From the NCBI GenBank assembly GCA_003577305.1, contig QEVL01000023.1, forward strand, positions 1-38,808: 38,808 nt of DNA, in the 5' to 3' direction. The notes under the pieces are model-generated. The model saw only the letters and a list, made by a program, of their open reading frames with translations. It was not told the origin of the DNA and ran no database searches. Origin of the DNA: Burkholderiales bacterium (GTDB lineage Bacteria; Pseudomonadota; Gammaproteobacteria; Burkholderiales; Burkholderiaceae_E). How positions within the stretch are numbered: position 1 is the stretch's first letter; every line of letters starts with the position of its first letter. Both the position numbers and the translations under genes were made by a program. Positions 1 through 7,537 of this stretch are shown here, in pieces.

Positions 1-96
1 GAGATCATGTGCACGCGCGAACTGGGCGACCCGTTCCGGCGCGACGCGCTCTCGAAGCCGGTGCGCTTCCTCGACAAGTACAAGGACTACGTCTGA
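1..96 (+). CDS. C-terminal end of an unrecognised protein (partial)
   Basis: The first 31 codons of the window are open in frame 1 and end at TGA (94-96). The encoded tail is polar and basic and finishes in DKYKDYV. The start lies outside the window. The 49-bp gap to the SnoaL-like gene and the shared strand make an operon with the next two genes plausible. I do not recognise a family from so short a fragment, so no function is given. It is called coding because the frame runs in from the window edge and stops shortly before a well-placed ribosome binding site for the next gene. Confidence 0.5.
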   Translation, partial: EIMCTRELGDPFRRDALSKPVRFLDKYKDYV

Positions 97-145
97 GCGG
101 ACGAACTCCTCTCACCCGAACGCGAACGTCATACGGAGTCCGGAC

Positions 146-538
146 ATGAGCACACCCGACGTCGAATTCCTGAAGGCCTTCGGCGACGCCTGGAATCGCC
201 ACGACATCGAAGCGCTGATGAGCATGATGGACGACGACTGCGTGTTCCACGCGGTTGGCGGCCCCGACCTCTTCGGCAAGAGCTACGTCGGCCGTGACGA
301 GGTGCGCACCGGCTTCGAAGCCGCCTGGAAGACCTTCCCCGATGCGGCGTGGCTCGACGGCGAGCACTTCGTCTGCGGCGATCGGGGCGTCTCGGAGACC
401 ACGTTCAAGGGCACGCGCGCCGACGGCACGCGCGTGGAGGCACGGATGGTGGACGTGTTCACCTTCCGCAACGGAAGAATCGCCGTCAAGAACGCCTTCC
501 GCAAGGATCGTCCGCCCGTGACCGCTCCCGCCCGCTGA
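146..538 (+). CDS. SnoaL-like / NTF2-fold protein
   Basis: This 130-residue protein has the size and pattern of the SnoaL/ketosteroid-isomerase-like NTF2 superfamily. It opens with a helix (FLKAFGDAWNRHDIEALMSMM), followed by DDDCVFHAVGG, a GRDEVRTGFEAAW helix, and C-terminal strands with MVDVFTFRNGRIAVKNAFRKD. Members are small cone-shaped proteins that act as isomerases, hydrolases or binding proteins, so the fold does not fix a substrate. The ATG is preceded by GGAG seven bases upstream. It lies 46 bp before the FAD oxidoreductase gene and is probably co-transcribed with it, which suggests a role in the same small-molecule (perhaps amine) pathway. That role is inference. Confidence 0.85.
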   Translation: MSTPDVEFLKAFGDAWNRHDIEALMSMMDDDCVFHAVGGPDLFGKSYVGRDEVRTGFEAAWKTFPDAAWLDGEHFVCGDRGVSETTFKGTRADGTRVEARMVDVFTFRNGRIAVKNAFRKDRPPVTAPAR

Positions 539-584
539 TCAGCGTCGCGCCCCCGCGCGCAACCGTCTCCGAGGAAAACCCGCC

Positions 585-2024
585 ATGTGCGCAACCGCCA
601 CGGCCGTGCCCGGATCCGCTGGCTCCGCCACCGCGAGCCTGCGTGCCTACGATCCGGCCTACGATCCGCTCGTCTCGCCGACGCCGGGACACGGCACCGA
701 CTACGCGCCCACCTACTGGATCGGCACTGCGGGCGCGCCGCCCGAAGACGACGGTCCGGTCGTCGCCGACATGGACGTGGACGTGGCGATCATCGGTTCG
801 GGCTTCACCGGCCTGGCGGCGGCGATCTTTCTCGCGCAGGAACACGGCATCAAGGCCACGGTGCTCGAGGCCAACCGCAGCAGCTGGGGGTGCAGCACGC
901 GCAACGGCGGCCAGGCGCAATGCGCCTCCGGGCGGCTCAAGCGCTCGCAGTGGATCACCCGCTACGGGCTCGACACGGCGCTGGGGCTGCATCGTGAATG
1001 CCTCGAAGGCATGGAGACCTTCAAGGAGCTGATCAGGGACATCGACTGCGAGCCGCAGCCCGGCGGTCACCTCTACATCGCGCACCGGCCCAAGGTGATG
1101 CCGACGCTGGCGAAAGAAGTCGAGTGCCTGCGCGAGGTCTTCAGGTACGATGCGCGCCTGCTCGACGCCGAGACGGTGAAGCGGGAATGGGTCGACGACC
1201 GCGAGGCGGCCGGCGCGATGCACGAACCCGAGGGCATCGGCATCCACGCGGGCAAGCTCGCGTTCGGCTACCTGAAGAAGGCGCGCGCTCTCGGCGCGAA
1301 GGTGCACCCGGCCAGCCCGGTGCAGGGCTGGGAGACGCGCAACGGCGTGCACTACCTGCGCACGCCCGGCGGCACCGTCAGGGCGCGCGCGGTCGGCATC
1401 GCCACCGGCGGCTACACCTCGCAGACGCTGCACGGCGAACTGAAGAACCGCCTGTTGCCGATCCTGTCGAACTCGATCGTCACGCGTCCGCTCACTTCCC
1501 CGGAGATCGAGGCGTGCAACTTCCGCACGCGGCAGGTGCTCACCGACACGCGCGTGCTGCGCCACTACTACCGTCTGCTTCCCGACAACCGGCTGCAGAT
1601 CGGCAGCCGCAGCGCGATCACCGGGCGGGATGCGCCCCAGAAGAAGTACGAGCAGCTGCTGATCGGCGACCTGCATCGCAAGTTCCCGGCGCTCGCCGGC
1701 ATTCCGATCGAGTATTCGTGGTGGGGCTGGGTCGACGTCGCGCACGACCTGATGCCGCGCATCTTCCAGCCCGATTCCACGCAGTCGCTCTACTACGCGC
1801 TCGGCTACGGCGGCAACGGCGTCATGTACTCCGCGCAGGCCGGCCGCCGGCTGGCGCAGTGGATCGCCGGCCAGGGCGCCTCGCTGCAGCTGCCGATCTT
1901 CCGTTCGAAGCTGCCTTTCCCCAATATCCGGGAAATGGTGGTTTCCGAGTACTTCGCCCCGTTCCGCCGCTTCGGCCAATGGTTCCTGTACCGCTGGTAC
2001 TACCTGAACGACGAGATCCTGTAG
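585..2024 (+). CDS. FAD-dependent oxidoreductase of the DAO family, PuuB-like
   Basis: The 479-residue product belongs to the D-amino-acid-oxidase-like FAD oxidoreductases and most resembles gamma-glutamylputrescine oxidase (PuuB). A Rossmann dinucleotide motif GSGFTG is at residues 71-76 (DVDVAIIGSGFTGLAAA), followed by the acidic LEAN that binds the FAD ribose and by STRNGGQ, the counterpart of the GRNGGQ segment in PuuB. The C-terminal half has the FAD-domain signature YALGYGGNGVMYSAQAG. A 55-60 residue N-terminal extension and an aromatic tail (FGQWFLYRWYYLNDEIL) make it longer than E. coli PuuB (about 426). GAGGA eight bases upstream supports the ATG. No glutamylpolyamine synthetase is visible beside it, so the substrate is uncertain; another amine or N-methyl amino acid is possible. 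Confidence 0.88.
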   Translation: MCATATAVPGSAGSATASLRAYDPAYDPLVSPTPGHGTDYAPTYWIGTAGAPPEDDGPVVADMDVDVAIIGSGFTGLAAAIFLAQEHGIKATVLEANRSSWGCSTRNGGQAQCASGRLKRSQWITRYGLDTALGLHRECLEGMETFKELIRDIDCEPQPGGHLYIAHRPKVMPTLAKEVECLREVFRYDARLLDAETVKREWVDDREAAGAMHEPEGIGIHAGKLAFGYLKKARALGAKVHPASPVQGWETRNGVHYLRTPGGTVRARAVGIATGGYTSQTLHGELKNRLLPILSNSIVTRPLTSPEIEACNFRTRQVLTDTRVLRHYYRLLPDNRLQIGSRSAITGRDAPQKKYEQLLIGDLHRKFPALAGIPIEYSWWGWVDVAHDLMPRIFQPDSTQSLYYALGYGGNGVMYSAQAGRRLAQWIAGQGASLQLPIFRSKLPFPNIREMVVSEYFAPFRRFGQWFLYRWYYLNDEIL

Positions 2025-2120
2025 ACCCGTGCAGCCGGCCAGTGGTTGCAAGCACCGCGCTACACGGCTGGCGGCCATCCGGATTCCCGCGTGCCGGAAT
2101 GCGACTTCCGCAGACAATGC

Positions 2121-2196
2121 TGGTGCCGGCTGCCCGACTCGAACGGGCGACCTACCGCTTACAAGGCGGTTGCTCTACCAGCTGAGCTAAGCCGGC
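2121..2196 (-). tRNA. tRNA-Thr (anticodon UGU)
   Basis: The reverse strand folds as a complete 76-nt tRNA including an encoded CCA. The acceptor stem is GCCGGCT pairing with AGCCGGC, the D arm is GCTCAGCTGGTAGAGC, the anticodon stem-loop is ACCGC-CTTGTAA-GCGGT, and the T arm is GCCCG-TTCGAGT-CGGGC. The seven-base loop CTTGTAA puts TGT at positions 34-36, which reads ACA (threonine) codons. It lies alone between the convergent FAD oxidoreductase gene and sspB, 56 bp downstream of the sspB stop on the same strand, so it may be transcribed from the sspA-sspB unit or from its own promoter. I see no terminator with a clear T-tract after it. Confidence 0.97.
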
Positions 2197-2252
2197 ACAA
2201 AGCATGGAGTGTAGCCGAACGCTGCCTCGCGGCAGCCGGGCGGCAAGGCGCC

Positions 2253-2993
2253 CTACTTGACGCGCTTCAGGTGGGGCCTGCCGGGCGGCTTGGGGCCGGG
2301 GCCGGGATCGTCCTCGCGGGGAGCGCCGCCGGAAGGCGCGACGCCGCGATCGTCGGCGGCACCTGTCGCACCGGTCGGCGCGCGGCTGTCCGGCGAGGCC
2401 GGTCGCGCCGCAGCGGGTTCGCTGCCGGCAGGCGTGTCGCGCGTCGCCTTCCGGCCCGGAAGTGCCGAGATCTGCGGCTTGCGACGCGCGGGCCTGGGGG
2501 CCTCCTCGCCGGGAGCCGGCACCGCCGACAGTTTCGGGCGCCGGCGGGCGCGGCCGCCGGCAGGCGCGGCTGCGGGGCCGGCGGATTCCTCGGCGGACGG
2601 CGCGTGCGCCCCGGAGTCGGCCGCGGCCGGTTCGCCCTCGACAGTGGCAGCCGGTGCGTGCCCCGGAGCCGCTGCCGGTGCCTTCGGCACCTCGAACGCC
2701 ATGCCGTGCCCGGTTTCCTGCGCGAAGATCGCCGAGACGTTCTCGATCGGGATCGACACCTGGCGCGCGACGCCGCTGAAGCGCGCCTCGAATTCGAGCA
2801 GCTCGTTGCCGATCGTGAGCCGGTTGGTTGCGGTCGCCGAGATGTTGAGCACGATTTCGTCGTTGCGCACGAACTCGCGCGGCACGATCGTGCGCTCGTC
2901 GACGGCCACCGCGATGTAAGGGCGATAGCCGTTGTCCGTGCACCACTCGTACAGTGCGCGGATCAGGTACGGCCTGGTGGAGATCTCCGCCAT
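2253..2993 (-). CDS. sspB: ClpXP protease specificity-enhancing factor SspB
   Basis: SspB is the adaptor that tethers ssrA-tagged proteins and other substrates to ClpXP. Residues 1-105 form the conserved substrate-binding domain, beginning MAEISTRPYLIRALYEWC and containing the VPREFV and ISATAT stretches. The extreme C-terminus RPHLKRVK matches the short ClpX-binding (XB) tail of known SspB proteins (RPALRVVK in E. coli). Between them lies an Ala/Pro/Arg-rich, probably disordered linker of about 130 residues, which makes the protein 246 residues against about 165 in E. coli. The ATG shares one base with the sspA stop (TGATG), so translation is probably coupled. An upstream in-frame extension inside sspA is ignored because the conserved protein starts at MAEIS. 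Confidence 0.95.
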   Translation of the reverse strand: MAEISTRPYLIRALYEWCTDNGYRPYIAVAVDERTIVPREFVRNDEIVLNISATATNRLTIGNELLEFEARFSGVARQVSIPIENVSAIFAQETGHGMAFEVPKAPAAAPGHAPAATVEGEPAAADSGAHAPSAEESAGPAAAPAGGRARRRPKLSAVPAPGEEAPRPARRKPQISALPGRKATRDTPAGSEPAAARPASPDSRAPTGATGAADDRGVAPSGGAPREDDPGPGPKPPGRPHLKRVK

Positions 2994-3607
2994 CAGCGTC
3001 GCATCACCTTCTCGGACGGCGTCAGCGCCTCGATGTAGGCCGGGCGCGAGAAGATGCGCTCGGCGTAGCGCAGCAGCGGCGCCGCAGTCTTGGGCATGTC
3101 GATGCCGTAGTGGTCGAGGCGCCACAGCAGCGGCGCAATCGCCACGTCGAGCATCGAGAAATCCTCGCCGAGCATGTACTTGTTCTTGATGAAGATCGGC
3201 GTGAGCTGCGTGAGCCGGTCGCGGATCTGCGAGCGCGCCTTGTCCATCGCCTTCGAGGCGTCGCGCGCCTGGTCGCGGCGCTCGAGTTGCTGCACGTGCA
3301 CGAACAGCTCGCGCTCGAAGTTGAACAGGAACAGTCGCGCGCGCGCGCGCATCACCGGATCGGCCGGCATCAGCTGCGGGTGAGGGAAGCGCTCGTCGAT
3401 GTACTCGTTGATGATGTTCGACTCGTACAGGATCAGGTCGCGCTCGACCAGGATGGGCACCTGGCCGTACGGATTCATGATCGAGATGTCTTCGGGCTTG
3501 TTGTAGAGATCGACGTCGCGGATCTCGAAGTCCATGCCCTTCTCGAACAGCACGAAGCGGCAGCGCTGCGAGAACGGGCAGGTCGTGCCGGAATACAGCA
3601 CCATCAT
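2993..3607 (-). CDS. sspA: Stringent starvation protein A (GST-fold)
   Basis: SspA is a glutathione-S-transferase-fold protein that binds RNA polymerase and helps cells survive starvation and acid stress. The 204-residue sequence starts MMVLYSGTTCPFSQRCRFVL, with the CPFSQRC segment of the thioredoxin-like N-terminal domain, then YGQVPILVERDLILYESNII, and a helical C-terminal domain with FSMLDVAIAPLLWRLDHYGI. AGGAG eight bases before the first of two tandem ATG codons supports the start. It is the first gene of the sspA-sspB pair. The 161-bp palindromic repeat lies directly upstream, between it and petC on the same strand, and could separate the unit from the bc1 operon. Confidence 0.95.
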   Translation of the reverse strand: MMVLYSGTTCPFSQRCRFVLFEKGMDFEIRDVDLYNKPEDISIMNPYGQVPILVERDLILYESNIINEYIDERFPHPQLMPADPVMRARARLFLFNFERELFVHVQQLERRDQARDASKAMDKARSQIRDRLTQLTPIFIKNKYMLGEDFSMLDVAIAPLLWRLDHYGIDMPKTAAPLLRYAERIFSRPAYIEALTPSEKVMRR

Positions 3608-3672
3608 GGTCGAGCTCCTGAAAAATCCGGGTACCGCATGAAAAAAGTCAGGGCGAGCCCGGCGGCGGACTC

Positions 3673-3833
3673 AGAGCCTGTGAATGAATCCGGCGCGCCC
3701 GAGCGGCTGGCCCGAACAGCGTCAATCGAGGCGCAAAGCGCAGCCGTAGCACGGGCTACGGCGAGCATTTGCAACGAAGAGTGGCGCCGTTCGGGACGGA
3801 CGAGCGGGCGTGACGGATTCTTTCACAGGCTCT
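3673..3833. repeat. 161-bp full-length imperfect palindromic intergenic repeat
   Basis: The stretch between petC and sspA reads almost the same on both strands. Its ends are exact inverted copies for 12 bases (AGAGCCTGTGAA and TTCACAGGCTCT). After one mismatch a further GAATCCG block matches, then CGCCCG, CCCGAAC and GCG, so the arms align over roughly 80 bases each with scattered mismatches. A perfect 8-bp stem GCCGTAGC/GCTACGGC (3743-3750 and 3755-3762) forms the apex. No ORF of note is inside. The design is that of a non-autonomous palindromic element (MITE- or REP-like). It would form a long hairpin in RNA and may attenuate transcription from petC into sspA. Confidence 0.75.
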
Positions 3834-3861
3834 CACCCTGCATCGGGTAGGCGCCGCACTG

Positions 3862-4728
3862 CTACTTGACGTCTTTCCAGTATTCGCGGTTCAGCATCCA
3901 TGCAAAGACGGTGAACAGGCCGAGGAACAGCAGCACCCAGACGCCGAGCCGGGTGCGCGTCTGCGCGGTCGGATCGGACATCCAGGTGATGTAGGCGACC
4001 AGGTCGGCGACGTTGTCGTCGAACTCGGCCTGCGACAGCTTGCCGCCCGCGGGCGCCGCCAGCGTCCAGTGGCGCGACGCGTGGTGCTTCGTGCCCTCGA
4101 GTTTCTCGGACTTCTCGGTGCGTACGCCGTCGGCGTCGAAGGTGACGACCGACTTCGTGAAGCCGGCCGACTTGCCGGTCTCGTCGTCGATGATTTCCCT
4201 GACCTCTTCGAGCGTTGCGCCGCGCGCGCCCTGCAGCTCCCAGAACACGTGCGGCATGCCGACGTTCTCGAACACCACGTTGTTCCAGCCCTGCGGGCGG
4301 GTGGAGTCGCGGAAGTAGGCCCGAAGGTAGGTGTACAGCCAGTCGGCGCCCGAACCGGCGCCCGAGGCCCGGGCGCGGGCGATCACCGACAGATCGGGCG
4401 GCAGCGCGCCGAACCACGCCTTCGCGTCGGCCGGCCGGATCGCGACCTCCATCGGGTCGCCGACCTTGTCGGCGGTGAACAGCAGGCTCTTCCTGATCTG
4501 GTCGTCGGTGAGCCCGATGTCCTGCAGCCGGTTGTAGCGCATCAGCGCCGCGCCGTGGCAGTTCAGGCAATAGTTGACGAACAGCTTCGCGCCGTTCTGC
4601 AGCGCCGGCTGCTGCGTGAGCTTCTCGGTGGGGAAGCGGTCGAGCGGATAGCCGGCACCGGCCGCGAACGCCGCGCCGATCGAGAGCGCCGTAACGAGCC
4701 CCGCTAGGGTCTTGACGAGATTTTTCAT
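3862..4728 (-). CDS. petC: Cytochrome c1 of the bc1 complex
   Basis: This 288-residue protein is the haem-c subunit that passes electrons from the Rieske protein to soluble cytochrome c. A signal peptide (MKNLVKTLAGLVTALSIGAAFA) directs it to the periplasm. The single haem-binding motif CLNCH is at residues 54-58. Met158 in NVGMPHV is the likely sixth ligand. A C-terminal membrane anchor (about 260-279) is followed by the usual short NREYWKDVK tail. It is the last gene of petA-petB-petC, 32 bp after petB. A frame-open extension upstream is a shadow of petB, because the signal peptide begins at this ATG. Confidence 0.96.
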   Translation of the reverse strand: MKNLVKTLAGLVTALSIGAAFAAGAGYPLDRFPTEKLTQQPALQNGAKLFVNYCLNCHGAALMRYNRLQDIGLTDDQIRKSLLFTADKVGDPMEVAIRPADAKAWFGALPPDLSVIARARASGAGSGADWLYTYLRAYFRDSTRPQGWNNVVFENVGMPHVFWELQGARGATLEEVREIIDDETGKSAGFTKSVVTFDADGVRTEKSEKLEGTKHHASRHWTLAAPAGGKLSQAEFDDNVADLVAYITWMSDPTAQTRTRLGVWVLLFLGLFTVFAWMLNREYWKDVK

Positions 4729-4760
4729 GTTCCGTGCGACTCCGTGTGCCCCGGTTGCGC

Positions 4761-6146
4761 TCAGTGCGCCGCGAAGGTGACGCGCTCGGGCACCGGCTTG
4801 AAGGTGCCCATCGTGCTCCACCACGGCATCAGCAGGAAGAACGCGAAGTAGATCAGCGTGCCGATCTTCGAGAACAGCGCGTTCACCGGCGACGGCGACA
4901 GCGTTCCGAAGTAGCCGAGCACGAAGAACACGACCACGAAGATCCCGTACAGCCACCAGTGGAACTTCGGGCGATAGCGGATCGAGCGCGCCGGGCTCTG
5001 GTCGATCCAGGGCAGCGTGAACAGGATCATCACCGAGGCGCCCATCGCGACGACACCCCAGAACTTCGCGTCGACCACGAAGAAGCCGCCGATCATGACC
5101 ACCGCCACCGCCACCGCGATCGCCTTCGACAGGCCGCTGCGCGCGCTGACCAGCACCAGCAGCGTGAAGGCGATCAGGAACGGGATCATCCAGTACAGCA
5201 GGAAATCCTCGGTGGTCGCGCGCAGGATCGAGTAGAACGGCGTGAAGTACCAGACCGGCGCGATGTGCGGCGGCGTGACCAGCGGGTCGGCCGGGATGAA
5301 GTTGTTGTACTCGAGGAAGTAGCCGCCGAATTCGGGCGCGAAGAACAGCACCGCCGAGAAGGCGATGAGGAACACGGCAACGCCGAGAATGTCGTGCACC
5401 GTGTAGTAGGGATGGAACGGAATGCCGTCGAGCGGGATGCCGCGCGCGTCTTTCTTCGCCTTGATCTCGATGCCGTCGGGGTTGTTGGAGCCGACCTCGT
5501 GCAGCGCGATGATGTGCGCGACGACCAGGCCGAGCAGCACCAGCGGCACCGCGATCACGTGAAACGAGAAGAAGCGGTTCAGCGTCGCGTCGCCGACCAC
5601 GTAGTCGCCGCGGATCCAGATGGCGAGATCGGGGCCGATGAACGGAATCGCCGAGAACAGGTTGACGATCACCTGCGCGCCCCAGTACGACATCTGGCCC
5701 CAGGGCAGCAGGTAGCCCATGAAGGCCTCGGCCATCAGCGCCAGGAAGATGAGGCAGCCGAAGATCCAGACCAGTTCGCGCGGCTTGCGATACGAGCCGT
5801 AGAGCAGCCCGCGGAACATGTGCAGGTAGACGACGATGAAGAACGCCGACGCTCCGGTGGAGTGCATGTAGCGGATCAGCCAGCCCCAGGGCACGTCGCG
5901 CATGATGTACTCGACCGACGCGAACGCCGTCGCGGCGTCGGGCTTGTAGTGCATGACGAGGAAGATGCCGGTGACGATCTGGATGACGAGCACCAGCATC
6001 GCCAGCGAACCGAAGAAGTACCAGAAGTTGAAGTTCTTCGGCGCGTAGTACTCGGAGAGGTGCTCCTTCCAGAGCTTCGTCAGCGGGAAGCGCTGATCGA
6101 TCCAGCCGAGCAGGCCGGTGGTTTCGACAGTTTTTTCCTGCGCCAT
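4761..6146 (-). CDS. petB: Cytochrome b of the bc1 complex
   Basis: This is the dihaem quinol-oxidising subunit of complex III, 461 residues with eight or more hydrophobic helices. Haem ligands are His95 and His109 in one helix and His196 and His211 in another. The second pair is 15 positions apart, not the 14 of mitochondrial-type cytochrome b. The Qo-site motif is PVWY (297-300) where mitochondrial and alphaproteobacterial proteins have PEWY. About 60 extra C-terminal residues with added hydrophobic segments are present. The ATG at 6146 has GGGGAG eight bases upstream; an in-frame TTG at 6152 sits too close to it. It follows petA after 94 bp. Confidence 0.96.
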   Translation of the reverse strand: MAQEKTVETTGLLGWIDQRFPLTKLWKEHLSEYYAPKNFNFWYFFGSLAMLVLVIQIVTGIFLVMHYKPDAATAFASVEYIMRDVPWGWLIRYMHSTGASAFFIVVYLHMFRGLLYGSYRKPRELVWIFGCLIFLALMAEAFMGYLLPWGQMSYWGAQVIVNLFSAIPFIGPDLAIWIRGDYVVGDATLNRFFSFHVIAVPLVLLGLVVAHIIALHEVGSNNPDGIEIKAKKDARGIPLDGIPFHPYYTVHDILGVAVFLIAFSAVLFFAPEFGGYFLEYNNFIPADPLVTPPHIAPVWYFTPFYSILRATTEDFLLYWMIPFLIAFTLLVLVSARSGLSKAIAVAVAVVMIGGFFVVDAKFWGVVAMGASVMILFTLPWIDQSPARSIRYRPKFHWWLYGIFVVVFFVLGYFGTLSPSPVNALFSKIGTLIYFAFFLLMPWWSTMGTFKPVPERVTFAAH

Positions 6147-6240
6147 CTTCAATGCTCCCCGCGAGGCTCCGCGAGTGACGGGTTGATCGTGGAAACCCCC
6201 GGCAATGGCAGTCCCGGGGGCCGACTTCAGCGTTCGCCGC

Positions 6241-6843
6241 TCAGGCCTGCTTTTCCTCGCCGATCAGCAAACGGGTGTCGGACAGGAAGAAGTACGGCGG
6301 CACCTCGAGGTTGTCGGGCGCCGGCTTGTTCTTGAACACGCGCCCCGACAGGTCGAACGTGGATCCGTGGCAGGGGCAGAGGAAGCCGCCGACCCAGTCG
6401 TCGGGAAGCGAAGGATCGCCGCCCGCCTGGAACTTCTCGATCGGCACGCATCCCAGGTGGGTGCAGATGGCAATGACGACCAGGTACTCGGGATTGATCG
6501 AGCGTTGCGGATTCTGTGCGTACGGCGGCGTCGGGTAGGCGGTGCGCAGCGAACCGGGATCGGCCACCTTGCTCTCGGTCTTTTCGAGCGTCTCGAGCAT
6601 CTCGGGCGTGCGGCGAAGCACCCAGACCGGTTTGCCGCGCCACTCGACCGATCGCAACTCGCCCGGCTTCATGTCGCCGACGTCGACTTCGACCGGCGCG
6701 CCCGCCGCCTTGGCCCGCTCGGAAGGCGACATGCTGCTGAGAAACGGGACGGCCACGCCCACGGTGCCGACAGCCCCCGCGGCACAGGTCAGGCCGATCG
6801 CGAGCCGGCGGGACGAGTCCAGGGGCTTGGATGAATCACTCAT
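6241..6843 (-). CDS. petA: Rieske iron-sulfur protein of the bc1 complex
   Basis: The 200-residue product carries both cluster-binding loops of the ubiquinol-cytochrome c reductase Rieske protein, CTHLGC (127-132) and CPCHGS (146-151), whose Cys and His pairs hold a [2Fe-2S] cluster. The N-terminus (SSRRLAIGL followed by a hydrophobic stretch) is a twin-arginine-type signal anchor, so the folded domain is probably exported by the Tat system, whose genes lie at 9607-11310. It is the first gene of the petABC operon and has a promoter-like element 43-71 bp upstream of its ATG. AGGGA lies just before the start. Confidence 0.96.
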   Translation of the reverse strand: MSDSSKPLDSSRRLAIGLTCAAGAVGTVGVAVPFLSSMSPSERAKAAGAPVEVDVGDMKPGELRSVEWRGKPVWVLRRTPEMLETLEKTESKVADPGSLRTAYPTPPYAQNPQRSINPEYLVVIAICTHLGCVPIEKFQAGGDPSLPDDWVGGFLCPCHGSTFDLSGRVFKNKPAPDNLEVPPYFFLSDTRLLIGEEKQA

Positions 6844-6885
6844 GTGTTCCCTGTTGGAGATGGGGTCCGGACCGAAAAACCCCTT

Positions 6886-6914
6886 ATTTTAGCGTATTGC
6901 GGCGCAACGATTAA
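6886..6914 (-). promoter_or_regulatory. Candidate sigma-70 promoter of petABC
   Basis: On the reverse strand TTAATC (6909-6914) and TAAAAT (6886-6891) are separated by exactly 17 bases and lie in a locally AT-rich patch within very GC-rich DNA. The -10 matches the consensus at five of six positions, the -35 at three. Transcription would begin about 35 bases before the petA ATG. The call comes from reading the sequence only. Confidence 0.45.
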
Positions 6915-7045
6915 AGGGGCGGTGGCTGCACAGTGACGCGACGGTGTCGCGCCCGGCGCCGCGATGCTAAGGTGAGCGCCGCAGTGCGGCCGGACCCTGC
7001 ACGTCCTGCCGAAGCGTGAACGACAACCGATTCCGGAGAAGCGAC

Positions 7046-7480
7046 ATGGGCATGATGACGGAGTTCAAGGCATTCGCGATGAAGGGCAGCGTGATGGATC
7101 TCGCGGTCGGCGTGATCATCGGCGGCGCCTTCGGCAAGATCGTCGACTCGCTGGTCAGCGACGTGATCATGCCGGTGATCTCGGCGATTCTGGGAGGCCG
7201 CTTCGACTTCACCGGGCTGTTCGTCGCGCTCGGCCAGGTGCCCGAAGGCACCGCGATGACGCTCGACGCGCTGAGGAAGGCCGGCGTGCCGGTGTTCGCC
7301 TACGGCAGCTTCGTCACCATCGTGATCAACTTCGTGATCCTGGCGTTCGTGATCTTCATGATGGTGAAGATGATGAACCGCTGGAAGCAGGAGCCGGCAC
7401 CCGAGGCTCCGGCGGCCCCGCCCGCGCAGGAGGTGCTGCTGGGCGAAATCCGCGACCTGCTCAAGAACCGTCCCGCCTGA
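7046..7480 (+). CDS. mscL: Large-conductance mechanosensitive channel MscL
   Basis: MscL forms a homopentameric inner-membrane pore that opens under membrane tension and releases solutes on osmotic downshock. The 144-residue sequence has the family order: N-terminal amphipathic helix ([18 protein letters not shown]), TM1 with the tight [16 protein letters not shown] packing segment, a periplasmic loop, TM2 ([19 protein letters not shown]), and a charged C-terminal helix ending [14 protein letters not shown]. The start at 7046 is chosen because GGAGAA lies six bases upstream; a GTG at 7016 in frame would add ten residues with no ribosome binding site. It diverges from petA and converges on the Nif3-like gene. 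Confidence 0.95.
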   Translation: MGMMTEFKAFAMKGSVMDLAVGVIIGGAFGKIVDSLVSDVIMPVISAILGGRFDFTGLFVALGQVPEGTAMTLDALRKAGVPVFAYGSFVTIVINFVILAFVIFMMVKMMNRWKQEPAPEAPAAPPAQEVLLGEIRDLLKNRPA

Positions 7481-7537
7481 AGCGCCGGCGCGCGGCCCGG
7501 CGTGCAAGACGGGAGCGGATGATCGCTTCACACGTTC

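Noticed and set aside
486..2117. 543-codon minus-strand frame opposite the FAD oxidoreductase
   Set aside because: It is a shadow frame; the plus strand carries the FAD-binding motif and a ribosome binding site.
4734..6335. 533-codon open frame on the plus strand opposite petB
   Set aside because: The translation is a charged Arg/Glu/His/Val-rich antisense artefact of the cytochrome b gene, which has clear motifs on the other strand.
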